Assembly (NCBI GenBank): GCA_013368315.1
Contig: JAACJM010000001.1
Location: 310,001-374,000, forward strand
DNA length: 64,000 nt
Reading direction: 5' to 3'
DNA from: Tetrapyrgos nigripes
Lineage: Eukaryota > Basidiomycota > Agaricomycetes > Agaricales > Campanellaceae
The position numbers and the translations under genes were made by a program. Positions 22,917-35,059 of this stretch are shown here, piece by piece (the first letter of the stretch is position 1; every line of letters starts with the position of its first letter). A model generated the notes under the pieces. The model had not been told where the DNA came from and did no database searches. It worked only from the letters and a program-made list of their open reading frames with translations.

Positions 22917-24719
22917 TCAACAATCCCATCCAAAGACAAAGTTGTCGTCATCTGATATTTTAGTATCTCCTTCAGAACCAGAGATTCTGGACCCGCAAAT
23001 ACTGGAACCATACTGCTCGTTGAGCAGCAGATCAACGACGTTACGAGCAGCGATCGTTTCAGTCTCCATGGTGGAAATGAAAGGCTCAAAGGCATTGACG
23101 TAATAGAACCCAGTATCCACTTTCACTGGCGGGAACTCGGTCGTTGGTGGAAGAACGGGGTAAGCATCCCACTGTAAAAGATACATGATGTTAGGAGTTA
23201 GAAGATTATTCATATGATGACGTAGACAACTTACCTCTTTCCTATACACCCATGTTACCTGTCCATCAAATACCTTTTCCAGCCATTCATCCGAGACCGG
23301 TTCCATCGAGAAAATTTTGACAACCCACTCGTTCTCGTTTATTTTACCATGGTAAGACACTGAATTGAATTCCGGGGCTTTGCCGCCACGACGTACACCT
23401 TCCCATGTCGTCAAAAGCATAGAAGGGGGTTTAGTGTTGGGAACCATGTTCAGATACTCGGTGCTCATGTGCGGGGCAGTCGTTGCGAGCAAGGTGACGT
23501 GTAGATGCACATAGGGTTGTTCGGGTATTTGTGAAGAGAGTGACGATGGAAGGGTGATACCAGTTTGATGGAAAGGCGCAGCGAGGATGACACTCTTGTA
23601 GCGAATGGAACCTTTCGGACTGGTGACAACCCATGGACGAGATGACGAGGAGGCTTGTGAGATGCCAGTGACAGCCGTATTGAGATAGACTGTTGCTTTC
23701 GAGTGCTTCAAGAAGTTCTCAAACACCTGCCAGTTTCCGCCTTTGATCTGTGACGCCTTATCGGCAGCCATAGATACACAGCCTTCGATACCGTGGATGG
23801 CGTCGATATTCTGTGGTTATGGTGAGCATTTTATGAGACAGAATGAAGGAGAAACGTACCTGAGCATAATTGACGCGTGTCCCAGCCTCTACGAGTTCAT
23901 AGATGTACTGTTTAGATACTCCTTGGGATTCAAAAACTTGGGCTGCGGTATTCTGAATCATGTCTATCCAACCAAATTCAGACGCTAGGCCAGTTACGTT
24001 GTCCCATTTTGGTGTGTGTGCAGAATAGAGAGTCAAGTATTGGGAGAGCATATTTTGAACACTAGAGAAAAGTTCAGTTTGGATCCTCTTCAATACTAGA
24101 CTGACATACATGGTATTGACGCGTCGTGGGGACATGAAGCCATATCTCCAGACCAATCTGAGAGTATCCCACCAACTACCGCCAGCCTGCGAACCCTTAG
24201 ACAAGGCAAAATGACGACGAGAATGAAACATACCTGTACTATGACCTGTTCACCATCCCAAACACCAAAGGTCCCGTCTTCTTCGGCAAAACTGACTGTT
24301 GAGAGATTGAATGCCTCGGCAGCTCTGACCATGTTCTTGTTGGATTGGACATAGATAGATGCACCTAGCTCGACCGGAGAAAGACTCGAGTTGCCATGAG
24401 GGTAGACAGTGGTGCTACCTATAAATTCGGTTATTTCCAAACAATGGATACGGGTGAAAGCTAACGACATACGTCCACCAATGTAGCTCTGCCTTTCATA
24501 GACATCCACTTGGACATTTAGGCCGAAACGCTCCTGAGCCCTGGAGATCCAGAAAGCAGCTGAGCTTCCCGCTGCTCCTGCACCGATGATAGCTATTCTT
24601 GGAGTTTCATTGAGTGATTCGTCTTCTTCTGCCCTGAATGTCTGGAAGAAGGGGACCTTGAAGGGTAGCTGGAGGGCCAGGGAGGAAGACACGAACCAGA
24701 GAAGCAGAAAGCGGCGCAT
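22917..24719 (-). CDS. Prenylcysteine oxidase/lyase
   Basis: FAD thioether oxidase that splits prenylcysteine, left over from degradation of farnesylated or geranylgeranylated proteins, into cysteine, a prenyl aldehyde and H2O2. Residues 1-16 are a signal peptide (RRFLLLWFVSSSLA), so it enters the secretory/vacuolar system. The dinucleotide-binding motif is RIAIIGAGAAGSSAAF, followed by VDVYERQSYIGGR. Family landmarks further on are VELGASIYV, VEAGTRVNYAQN, GGNWQVFENF, KSVILAAPFHQTGI, FGWIDMIQNT and the C-terminal FYYVNAFEPFISTMETETIAARNVVDLLL. About six introns. It starts 96 bp from the divergent F-box gene. Confidence 0.93.
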
Positions 24720-24815
24720 GGTGGTAATTTGGAATGACGATGCTGTGATTCTGAAGGGTTACCCTGTTCCTCACAACAAAATATACTTAGGCCCGGAACA
24801 ACTGTCTATTTACTC

Positions 24816-26497
24816 ATGTCCCCCCAGAACTACTGGACTCTGCTCCCCTCAGAGCTCGTGCTCTCGGTCCTCATCTACCTGCATCCAAAGGATGTCTCCA
24901 GTTTCTCAATGACCAGTTCTTTCTTCAGGGACCTCGTCTATTCCACCAATGACACTTACCTATGGCGACAACTGATGCTTTGTAGATTTGACGATCCGCG
25001 GAGATCCTATCCTCTAGTCTCTGCCGGCCCATCTTCGACCCCGCCTGAGATAGACTGGAAAACCAAGGTTCAGGAACGCACCAATGCGGAGATAATTGCG
25101 TTTTGCGACCATGGGGATGCTACCAAGCACGAACGGAAAAGACAGCAGGCACTCGAAACGTTTGTCTCCATTGCTACAGACGCACCACCCTTTGGCAATG
25201 GGGAGCCTTCCCTCAACTTGTCCTGGCTCGACCGCGTTCTGCGCGAATCCAAATTCCTCCGTTCCCCTTGTCTTCCAACGGAATTGCAGCTCTGTTCACA
25301 ATTGCGAGCTCAGCTCACTCTCACTCACGAGAATGGAGATTCAGAAGAAGACCGTCTGATCCTCAAGACTAGGCGCACGCAGAGCAGATGCTACGTCTAT
25401 GATTTCAGGCGATATAACAGGTACAACGATTGGGGTCCGTTTCTTCCTGACGGGAATGTCAATTGGGTCCATGTCGAGAGTATGATTAATGTCATCCTCA
25501 TGAACCTTCGAGAATTGCCGGATGCATGCATTACGACGTTACCTCCCTTAGGACTAGAGGCTACCCGTGCGTTTTCTGCTCCTGGTACTTTTCGCAACGA
25601 GGATTGGGCTGGGGTTGAAGGTATGCCTCATCCACTTTTGGCCTGACGCATTCTGAGTACCACTTCCTATAGGAACATGGAGACGATACGTTAGTTTTAT
25701 GGATTACCGGGACTTGTTTGGTATGTCGTGTGCTAATGGAACACTGGAACACCGCAATGAACTCACTGTCCTTTTCTCAACAGCATTCAATGTAAATTTC
25801 TCTCAGTATTTCTCTTTCCTTCCTGATTCCCTCTCCAATCAATGTCTAGTACTCCAACATCGCTAGCGGTCCTCGCAACCCTTCCTTCTTCCAGGACAGC
25901 CGTTTCTGCGAAGCCACGCGTCTCATAGAAGTCAAACTCCATCTCATTTCGCCCGATGAACTCAGTTTCAGTCGATATGAGTTCCATTCCTCCTATACAC
26001 AACATGTACACAATCCACGCTACCCGACTCTTTATTTTGCTGGAACAACTCGTGGGTTGAATGGGAGGGAAGCTGACATCGAGGGTTATGTCAGGATTGC
26101 GGCGGATGGGACTGTAAGATGGAAATTTGTAAGTAGTACATTTGTTTCATCGACGAACATGCTCTCTAATAATGTCCTGTAGTTCCACGTAGTTCAGGGA
26201 GTCACCCATAGTGGCCATACCCAATGGTGGTAAGTACAATCGTCATACCCTCTCCGAGTCTATCTTGACTGCATCTTCTGGGAAAAGTTCGCATGGTGTT
26301 CAAGTAGGAAACATCAGAAGTGCAATGGGCATTCTGGGCAACTATTCGACTGCAGATCATGATGAAGGTGAATTCTGCCTGTGAACACCCCAAGACTATA
26401 TCCTAATTTGCTGTCCCTAGGTGATCCTGTTGGCCCTTTCTGGTTATATAAAGTCCCAGATGACTTTAACGGGAAATTATTGGAAAATCTCCTCTAA
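24816..26497 (+). CDS. F-box domain protein
   Basis: The N-terminal F-box (LLPSELVLSVLIYLHPKDVSSFSMTSSFFRDLVY, residues about 9-45) indicates a substrate adaptor of an SCF ubiquitin ligase. The rest (DPRRSYPLVSAG, FLRSPCLPTELQLCSQLRAQLTL, YNDWGPFLPDGNVNWVHVE, GTWRRYVSFMDYRDLF, PRYPTLYFAGTTRG, WKFFHVVQGVTHSGHTQWSSHGVQVG, ADHDEGDPVGPFWLYKVP) is a conserved fungal C-terminal module seen in other F-box proteins of this kind, with a beta-rich end. One long first exon (24816-25620) is followed by several short exons. No leucine-rich repeats. The substrate is unknown. Confidence 0.85.
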
Positions 26498-26741
26498 TTT
26501 GTGGACACCCTTTTTCTTTATTCTCTTATTCTCTTATTCTCGCCTATTTTGCTACGCTGAGACAGGCACAGCTCAAAACGTTAATCTGGCTAGTGGCCAA
26601 CTAGACTTTACTCTTCCTCTCCATCTTAACTCATGGAACACTACCAGATCATTGTACATACAATTGTAACACTTCTCTTCAGATTTACACATCCACCTTT
26701 CATTGTTTCCTTCAATCTTCACACTTATATATACATCATCC

Positions 26742-28076
26742 TCAAGCCAAAGCCTTCTTGAAAAAGTTGGCAAGTCGGTTGTAAACATCTTCATACCTAA
26801 AATAAATGTAATTGTAAGCAAAAAAGACAGTCAAAATTTCATCTAGAAACACACTCTTTCTTGTTTTCCTCGTTTTTCAAATCGCCACGAGCAGCAGCCC
26901 AGCCATGGAACATGTTGGTATAGTTCTTGTATTCACATTGAGAGGCAAAAGGCTTGCTTTTGAGGGTTTGGATGATTTTCTCATACTGTCAAGATAGAGT
27001 GAGGGGTCTTGTATTGAATGAATACTTGAAAGGGTACCTCCTCAACAGGCTCGTCATTGGAGATGTACATGGCAAGGGGGACCTAGGCAAACTTGAAGTC
27101 AGGTTAAGACGTAAGATGCCGAGCTTGGATAAGTGCTTACAGTCAACTTTTCGGCGTCAGAGTCAGCCAACATACTTGCAAAAAGTCAGCATGAATACAC
27201 TACATACACGAGTGGACACTCTTACGCAGGATGAACGATGGAAACTGCAGAGAAAGGTGTGTTCGCTCCTCCAGCTGAAATCGTAACCTTACCACCTAAC
27301 CAGAGTTGAGACATTTCGAACAACACAAAGAAGAATACACTGACCCCAGCAGAAGCCATAAACCACGACCTTCTTGGCACCATTGCCCTTCAAGAACTCA
27401 CCAAATGCAGTAAGCTTCTTAACGGTCTCGGGCGGGTTAGCAGCACCTCCAAAGAAGTCTTGAAGCGCTTGCTTGTCTTCGTCGGTCTTGGGAGGGAATC
27501 TCGAGAGAGGGAAAGCGTCGTTTGGTTCGAAGAAATCAGGCATGTAGACAGTCGTGTCTAGAGTTTGGGCGAGGATGTCTGCGCCTTGTTGGGTCTGTAA
27601 GAGATGATACATTAATTAAATCGCCTTGAATAACTTCAAGTCGCGTGCAGAAATCTACCTGAGGATAGAAGCTATTGACGGTCACTCAGGAATTTTGGCT
27701 AGGATAAAGGTACCCACTCACCCAAAGATATCATAGACACATACGATCGCGTTCGTGGGGTTGTTCCCAGTCACGTAAACTTTGTTGAAGCTACCGAGGG
27801 ACTGAAAGGAAAATTATCGATGTCAGATACACGAGTAAATTCCGTCAGGTGTACAGACCTTAAAAGATCCTACTGGAGAGTAGCTGGATTGAACGGGTGG
27901 AATGGAGCAGCAAGCTTGGTTGGTGTTGTGGGTAGTCATTGTGCGAGCAGCTCTTAAGGTTTGAAAACTAGTTCTCGTCGGGACAGGTCTAAAGGCTTGT
28001 CAGTGGAGATAGCATACGGAATGATTTGCACTGACCTGACAAGATGCCGAGAGACAAGTCTCAACCTGGATATCAT
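26742..28076 (-). CDS. Dienelactone hydrolase family protein, possible mitochondrial leader
   Basis: Alpha/beta hydrolase of the dienelactone hydrolase family, similar to yeast Aim2. The Cys-Asp-His triad is visible: VVYGFCWGGK, MYISNDEPVEEYE and MFHGWAAARGD. Other family blocks are VTGNNPTNAIVCVYDIFGFYPQ, YMPDFFEPNDAFP and the C-terminal EYEDVYNRLANFFKKALA. Two in-frame starts exist. The ATG at 27939 gives the usual cytosolic N-terminus MTTHNTNQACCSIPP. An upstream ATG at 28076 adds about 30 residues across an intron: MISRLRLVSRHLV joined to RPVPTRTSFQTLRAART. These are rich in Arg, Ser and Thr with no acidic residue, typical of a mitochondrial presequence. I give the longer model; the substrate is unknown. 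Confidence 0.85.
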
Positions 28077-28614
28077 GAGTCGGGATTCCTTCCAGGACCT
28101 TCGCTGTTATAAGGTCTGACGTCATTAAACCTAACCTTATAGCTATACCCGTACGCGAACTTTTTTCTCATACAACTTATTTTCAACCCTCATCCCAGCT
28201 GAGTTGTCTGCTCAGTAACTCTTTGTCGTCGTCGATAGTCAAGGGGTATCGAGTTTGTGGGGATATGAATCCTTCAACCCAATTAAGCCGGAGCGTCATC
28301 CCTGTCTGCGTCTAACGTGGTTTGGATGGACACCGAAGGCGAGCTCAATGGACCAGTTCCTTTGACCTCGCTTCCGGTGTGAAGCTTGACTATGCGGTTG
28401 ATACATCCTTTGTCGCTCCTTTTTTTTTTGTTGTAGCATTCCAACGAATAGCATGTCTTTGATTTCAAGAGGCAAAAAAAGTACTACAGATACAGCGTAC
28501 TACACGAATAAGTACTACCTACATGTCGACGTCGTAAGCATGGTTAAGTTTCCATGACTATAAGTAAAAAGTTCGTCAAACCCGTAAATAAGAAACATAG
28601 ATCATAGCCCTTCA
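28077..28614. other. Upstream region of the dienelactone hydrolase gene
   Basis: No gene is supported. It contains a T9-10 run near 28420-28430 and possible promoter sequence for the minus-strand hydrolase gene. Confidence 0.45.
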
Positions 28615-29569
28615 TCAGTAGGAGAAACGGCGACGTCTCAGCATCGCAATAGCAAAGAAAAGCAACATAAGGCAGCAGAGGTATTCCATGATCAATCCCA
28701 TCACTAGGTATGTGACAAATTTACCAGTGATTGGATTGAACATGGCTAGTGTAGGATTGGTGGATGGGTCGTTTCCAAAGATATCAGAAGAAGACCAAGC
28801 GTGAAGTATGGCATACGCGGTCCTTACACCGAGGGGAAGAAGGGCATAAGTTACACCAGTCAAAAGCTATGAATAACGGAAGTTTAAACAGGACACTCGA
28901 GTGGCATGAAATGAGAGACATACGTTTCTCCTGTAGCTCCTCATGCTGTAACGATGTGACCAGCACATGAATGTAGCAATGACCAGAGCAACCCATGCAC
29001 CTGCATAGAACCCAGCAGCAATCCGACGTAAAAGGAGACCGGTATGGGCGTCTGGGTTGACATGGGTCCCAATGATACCTCCAGCAATTGACAGAGCAAG
29101 CGCGACAATAGGAATGAGACCGACAACTCGAAGTATTCGCATTGTTCGTGCATATTCACTGTAGGAGTGTTGGCCACTACAATTCTGGTCAGAGATGACA
29201 GAGTATGCGATATCGAAGGAAACGCACGCTAATCCCAAGAAACCAAGAAATGCAAGATCCAACAAAGCCAATCCAGCCGGAAAAAGTATATATGCCGAAA
29301 TGAAGAGGTCTATGACCGCAGGTTGTACGAGCTCTGCGGCTATGATCAGGGCTCCTCCAGCTAATCGTACTATATGAGGGCTCGTCAGGATGTCGTGCTT
29401 CAATCTGAACGGAAGAGAGGGACCAACCGAGTGCAAACAAGAAGAGAAAAAAGAAACCGGCATCCTTTTCAAAAGCGTAGCGAGCGGTGTAGAAAAATGA
29501 TATAGCAAGTATTGGGACGTAAAACGCAAGCTGAGCCGCCGCGATATCGCCCCGCGTGTCTAAGGGCAT
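28615..29569 (-). CDS. DUF7702-type seven-span membrane protein
   Basis: Integral membrane protein of a fungal family of unknown function (DUF7702). The N-terminus LDTRGDIAAAQLAFYVPILAISFF is characteristic. About seven hydrophobic segments follow, including DAGFFFLFLFALGWSL, AAELVQPAVIDLFISAYILF, ILRVVGLIPIVALALSIAGGIIG, RIAAGFYAGAWVALVIATFMCW, LLTGVTYALLPLGVRTAYAIL and YLVMGLIMEYLCCLMLLFFAIAMLRRRR, with a basic C-terminus. Some family members lie beside biosynthetic genes, but no such cluster is present here. It is divergent from LAS1 with a 213-bp gap. Confidence 0.8.
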
Positions 29570-29782
29570 ATTGCAGAGTGATTTTGGGCCTCTAACGGCT
29601 GGAGAACAGTGTGGCGCGTCGAGTAGTAGGGCAGCAGAGCAAGAAGCTACTTAACTAGAAGCAACCCGCCTTATTTACTAAAACTCAACATGGACATTGG
29701 ACGCGCAGTTTGATCCCATCACTGTCATGCACGTGACCGAGCGGAGATAAGATAGCGGAGTCGACGCTCGGAGAGAGAAAAA

Positions 29783-31397
29783 ATGAGACTACCGCGTCGA
29801 GTACCTTGGGCTTCTCTTGCTGAGCTCGACCAGGTCTGTGCTGCCATATTCGCAGATGAAAATGATTTGGAAGCAAAGAGATTCGCAATCAATAGGGTGT
29901 TTATCGCGTTTGCCTCCGTTTATACTTTCGCTCTAATTTGTTCTGTAGCTTTCAGCTTGGAGAGCTATTACATCGCTTCCTCATGCACTAGAATCAACTT
30001 TGGCGTTGCTCGTTGCGATTGTTCAGGACTCTCAAGCACACCAGAATATACCGTTTCTCTCTCTGCGGCAGAGCTATGCATCTGCAATCATCCGGCTAGT
30101 CAATGGCCTGGTCGATCCTCTGCAGTCTGGTGTCTATGCGAGGTCAATTGCAGCAATCGCGAGTCAACTAGGGCTACCTCTATGGCTAGTTGAACTCAGG
30201 CATGCTGCTACCCATGAAGATCTTCCCAGCTTAGAATTACTTCGTGAGGGTGCGAGACAGGTCCGTACAGCTCGTTTTACTCCTCCTCTTTCATTCATAA
30301 CGTTGATCCAGTCTATGTCATGGCTCTTGCAAAACTACTGGCTACCCACACTCAATCCATCTACTGCTTCTCAATCGAAAGCCGTTACTCTTCATCCAGT
30401 CGAACCGATTTTGAAGCAATACAAGAACCTTCTCAAAATCATAACCCGAGACACTTCATTAAAGAAACGATACAAGCAAGAAATTGCCACCGTTTTCAAG
30501 GATCTCGACAAGTGGCTAGCAGAAGCCAAGGTTGCTGCAGATGTGATGACGGGTGAACTTGGATGGAACACCACCCATATGGTGGAAAATGCAGAGGGTA
30601 ATGAGGGGGATGAGAAAGAGAGATGGGCTTTGGAGGCTTTGAGTGATACGTTGTTAGAGAAAGGTGGATTGGTTCCATTGTCCAAAAAGTATGGATCCTT
30701 TGCTTTTGAGGCTACGAGTTTGCTGCGTGCTAACGACTTGTAGGAAACGCAGTTTTCCCTCAGATTCCTTTTCTCCACCAAACGCTTCAGTGGAAATCTG
30801 GACATCTCTGTTAAGCCATGTGCAGAGTCTACATCCAGACTTTGTCTCGGTTCTTGTCAATCGATTGCTGATACGTCTCCTCAACAAGAATACCAACGAA
30901 TCTGACCAGTCTGTCGAAACATCCAGTAACGATACGTCCTACTACATCGGCATTGCACGTTGGTTGAATTGGGTGGTGCACTCTCTTGTGGATGAGAGCG
31001 AAGTTCCTGATGGAGATCTCAAACTCGACACCGTTGCATCTCTCATAACGGCTCTTGAACCAGGCTCCAAGCACACGACACAAACTCGAAAAACGTGCGT
31101 TTGCCCATGATTCCCGGTAGATTTACAGCTCACCACTTTTTCTAGGCTCAACGCCCTTCTCGAGTCCTTGTGCAAAGGAGATACGAATCTGGAGAATGCT
31201 CTTGCTACGTTGCAATCGCCAGAAAAAATCGAATCCGCAGTAAGTCAAATTTTATGTCCTAGGAGGTTAATCTAAGGGTTTATTCTCCTCAGGCTACTTG
31301 GTCTTCTGAGGATATATCTGTGATGAATGAACGTTTGGAAACCCTTTCATCACTCAAGTTGGCAGATGACGATCGGGAGAGCGAGCTGTATCTGTAG
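29783..31397 (+). CDS. LAS1: Pre-rRNA endoribonuclease Las1
   Basis: Las1 is the HEPN nuclease that, with the kinase Grc3, cuts the ITS2 spacer during 27S pre-rRNA processing in the nucleus. The N-terminus RLPRRVPWASLAELDQVCAAIF is the Las1 signature. The catalytic HEPN motif appears as LVELRHAATHEDLPSLELL (Arg-His ... His). A helical middle (WLLQNYWLPTL) and a variable C-terminus (VLVNRLLIRLLN, YYIGIARWLNWVVHSLV) follow. Five or so short introns; the frame is continuous to the stop at 31395-31397. The reading of the catalytic motif and N-terminus is clear. Confidence 0.92.
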
Positions 31398-31625
31398 AGC
31401 CGCCGTCAAAGATCGGGCAGAGTTCTGCTCCTGGCTGGCGTTTGCTGGATTCGAGTTCTGGATGGAAACCATGTCCAATAGGTGTACATTATACTCCAGT
31501 ACATTGATTACTTCCTTTCCTTAGAGTATCTATACTGTAGTTCGTGATCAAGTCAATATTTCGTGTGATTGACACGTCGCGCGACACGCTCTCCATTTGT
31601 CCTTGACTACCAAAAGCACAGTAGA

Positions 31626-33338
31626 ATGACTCCAATGAGGATAGCATTCCTGCATCCTGACCTTGGAATAGGTACGAAATTATCAGTCCAGCCGTCAGTC
31701 ATACCTAACTCGATGCAGGCGGCGCAGAACGACTGGTCGTCGACACCGCCCTCGGCCTTCAAAATCTTGGACATACAGTCGATATCTACACTTCCCACCA
31801 CGACCCCAACCGTTGTTTCGAAGAGACCAGAGATGGCACACTCAAAGTCTACAACGTAGTCCCTCCTTTCCCCAGACATATACAAGGCAAATTCCACATC
31901 CTTCTCGCGCATTTACGACAATTACATTTGACCAGAAGGATCCTGAAGCTCATCCAGGATAAGAAAAAGACTTATGATGTCTTCTTTGTCGACCAACTCT
32001 CAACTTGCGTTCCTTTCCTACGATCGTTTACTGGTATACGAGTCGTGTTCTACTGTCACTTTCCGGACAAGCTATTAGCCAATGGCGTGTTTATAGAGGA
32101 TCCAGAGCAGCGTCCGAACCCTCCCCTGTTGAAGCAGATCTATAGATATCCCATGGATTGGTGGGAAGAGGCTACGACACGTCAGGCAGATGTTATTCTC
32201 TCCAACTCGAGGTTTTCGAGACGTGTCTTCAAAGCTAGTTTCCCCAGTATAGAGACGGTTCCGAGGGTAGTATATCCTGGCATCAATTTCCAGGCATACG
32301 AGACGAAAGCAAATCTTAGTGATCCTACTGTGGAGGCTATTGCTTCGTGAGTTATGCATCACCGTTCTCTAGTACTTGCTCATCCATCATTCTTCTGTAG
32401 ATCTCGGCCAACTCTAGTTTCTCTGAACCGGTTCGAGCAAAAGAAAAACCTAGCTTTAGCAGCGCATGCATTCGCTAAATTACGACAGCGTGAAGAAGTC
32501 AAAGCAAGTGCAGAGTTGAGGAGATTGAGGCTGGTTATAGCTGGTGCGTGGTCTCTGCATATATTCGGACAATCGTTCATGCTGTATTGAAACAGGTGGT
32601 TACGATCCTCGCCTCACCGATAACGTGCAGACACTATCTTCTCTCGTTTCTTTAATCAAGGCCGCCTCTCTTACTTACAAGATTGCCTCACCCACGCTGT
32701 CTCTCCTCGACAATCTTCCCGTACCTATAGCAAACCTATCCTCGACTAAATCAGACGATGCCGACGTTGTCCTCCTCCTATCATTCTCAACCCCACAAAG
32801 AACCTATCTTCTATCTCCTCCCTCCATAGCCCTTCTCTATACCCCAACCAATGAGCACTTCGGCATCGGCCCCGTCGAAGGGATGTGTGCAGGACTCCCG
32901 GTACTGGCAGTCGGTGAAGGGGGCCCAGTTGAATCACTAGGCCCCATATCCATCAACTCGGATTTACCTTCAACCTCATCTATCAATTGTTCGCCTGATC
33001 TGCACGCCATGGAAGATGACCTTGACGGTGCAGTGGGTTGGTTGAAACCTGCAGAGTCTGATATCTGGGCTTCAGCTCTTTATGAAATAGTGAACCTGTC
33101 TGAAAACGATAGGGCACGTATCGCAGAGCGCGCTAAAGCAAGGGCAAAACGGATGTTTGGGATGGATGTTATGGCTCGTGGGGTTGAAGGTGCATTGAAG
33201 GATGCTGTGTCTAGAGGTCCTTGTGCGAGGATAGATGTGGAAGGAATTGCGTGGCTTATTCTAGGACTGTTGGCTGTGGCACTTGGAGTGTGGTCGACCT
33301 TCTTCCAAGTTGGGAGTGGTACAAAGTACAACTACTGA
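31626..33338 (+). CDS. ALG2: Alpha-1,3/1,6-mannosyltransferase ALG2
   Basis: GT4 glycosyltransferase of the cytosolic ER face that adds the second and third mannoses to Man1GlcNAc2-PP-dolichol in N-glycan assembly. Start MTPMRIAFLHPDLGIG joins across the first intron to GAERLVVDTALGLQ. Landmarks: VDIYTSHHDPNRCFEETRDG, VVFYCHFPDKLLA, RYPMDWWEEATTRQADVILSNS, VVYPGIN, LVSLNRFEQKKNLALAAHAF and the donor-binding E-x7-E motif in EHFGIGPVEGMCAGLPVLA. A C-terminal hydrophobic segment (IAWLILGLLAVALGVWSTFF) can anchor it in the membrane. ALG10 of the same pathway lies 24 kb away on the other strand. Confidence 0.95.
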
Positions 33339-33482
33339 TACATGCTGGACTCATGGACTTACTAGTACAGACTCGAACCTTGTGATTTATGGGTAATTAT
33401 ATGATTGATTCAGGCTCCCTTTTTTGCGAATTCGCTCACATTGAAAAGGGCCCTCCTTTTCTGACATCTGCGCCCAGCCCTC

Positions 33483-34778
33483 ATGTTCCCAAGAGATTGG
33501 TGTTCGCTCTATCCCTCTGAAAAGTTCTGAGCTCAACAGTGCCAGTGGCTCGAGCAGGCAGGCTATCGACTTCGTCCAAGATACCAGCCTGGCTGGGAAC
33601 CAAAGTTCCAGGACTTTGATGAAGGATTTCGGGATGAAAACACCTTAGCTAGTTGTGTGAGTTTTTCGTCCAGTGTCTTCTACTGAGTCGACTATGGTGG
33701 AAGTTGAAAGCTCACAGGGAAGGGGAGCGGCATTGGATGCTATTCGCATCTCCGACAATAAGCCTGTTCAACTGAAGGTCGTCGATCGACTGGTAGACAG
33801 CGACGAACTGCGTGTAGGGCTGTACTTTTCAAGTGAAGAGACGATTGCCAATCCAAGGAACCATTGTGTTCCGATCTACGACGTTCTCGCAGTACCCGGA
33901 AAGGAACAGGACATCATTGTAATGCCTCTACTCCGCCCCTTTTCTAAGCCAGACTTTGATACCGTCGGAGAGGTGCTTGACTTCATACGGCAGATATTTG
34001 AAGTATGATTATGTATTGATTGTCGCCGTATCTCACTCACGCATTGCAGGGTATTCAATTTATGCATGAACACCACACTGCTCATCGGTTTGGAATCCTT
34101 CCTTTCCATGTTGGGACACACACTTATGGCTTTTCTGCAGCGATATCTCTGATCTTAACATCATGATGGATGGCGATTCTCTTTATCCAGAAGGTTGGCA
34201 CCCAATCCTTCCAGAATTCCCTCGGGAGTTCTCTCCGACCACTAAGCTCTACGCCAAACGCACTGGCATTCGCGATGTTCTGGCCAGTACTCTTTTGACT
34301 TTGGTCATTCGAGACAATTTGATCCAGGGTGGCCCACCTTGGACTATCTTCGAGGCGGGGACCGTAGTCCTCCTGAACATGACCGTACACATAAAGCTGC
34401 AAATCCGTTTCCTACCGATATCTACTTTTTGGGTAATTTGATTTGTCGAACTTGGACTAAGGTGTGTTTTTACATTTCTCCTTTGCGATTTCATCTTCCA
34501 CTTTATGTTCTGAGCCGATCCAACAGAGTAAAAATGCAACGACACAGAGGAGATTTGCATTCCTCACACCATTGGTTAATGACATGGTTCAGAAAGATCC
34601 AATCAAACGGCCAACAATTGATGAAGTCTGTCTTCGTTTTGACGAATTATGGCGGCGACAGCCAACATACACTTTCAGAGCGGCACCGTATGGATTGGGA
34701 TATACTCCAGCAACTTTTAACCCTGAGGCTTCCCATGCCTCAAGTTCCCTCACCACAAAACCGATTGTATTGTACTGA
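33483..34778 (+). pseudogene. Broken protein-kinase-like gene
   Basis: Resembles the Agaricomycete kinase-like family whose members start with a WLEQAGYRLRPRYQPGW segment. Visible pieces: MFPRDWCSLYPSEKF, AQQCQWLEQAGYRLRPR, GIQFMHEHHTAHRDISDLNIMM (the HRD catalytic loop with its Asn), YPEGWHP, YSFDFGHSRQFDP (DFG) and GGDRSPPEHD...NPFPTDIYFLGNLI, then DMVQKDPIKRPTIDEV. Two lesions: a TGA at 33528-33530 exactly where Trp would be expected, and a one-base frame change between LYAKR and GQYSFDFG (about 34240-34290) that no convincing intron repairs without deleting conserved residues. The conserved HRD, Asn and DFG suggest that it decayed recently from a kinase-competent ancestor. Confidence 0.7.
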
Positions 34779-35059
34779 AGCACGATCGTTTTACTCTAGT
34801 CCAGCTCTAAAACACCACGATATATGTCTTCTTTCAATCAACCTGCATCTTAGACATGTTCAATCTTCAGTGTCTGCTGGGACAGCTCTTAGTAACGAGC
34901 AGCGTGGCAGGTCTTGATAAAGGCAGGGTGTTGTACATAGCTCAGCAAGCTTCTCTGAAGCCTGCACTGTGAAGTGGTACTGAATGTGCCTTGAGTAGAA
35001 TAGAGATACTGAAGATTTCTTCATCCAACATTCGCCCGACATCATACAGTACACGGACT

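Noticed and set aside
28410..28440. T run resembling a Pol III terminator
   Set aside because: No A/B boxes or structured RNA upstream; simple homopolymer.
33361..33390. B-box-like sequence (GGTTCGAGTCT on the minus strand) suggesting a tRNA
   Set aside because: No matching A box, no T-arm pairing and no acceptor stem can be drawn.
34163..34441. Intron of about 53 nt (GTTGGC...CTAAG) that could repair the kinase-like frame
   Set aside because: It would delete the conserved GWHP and following residues, and the upstream TGA would remain.
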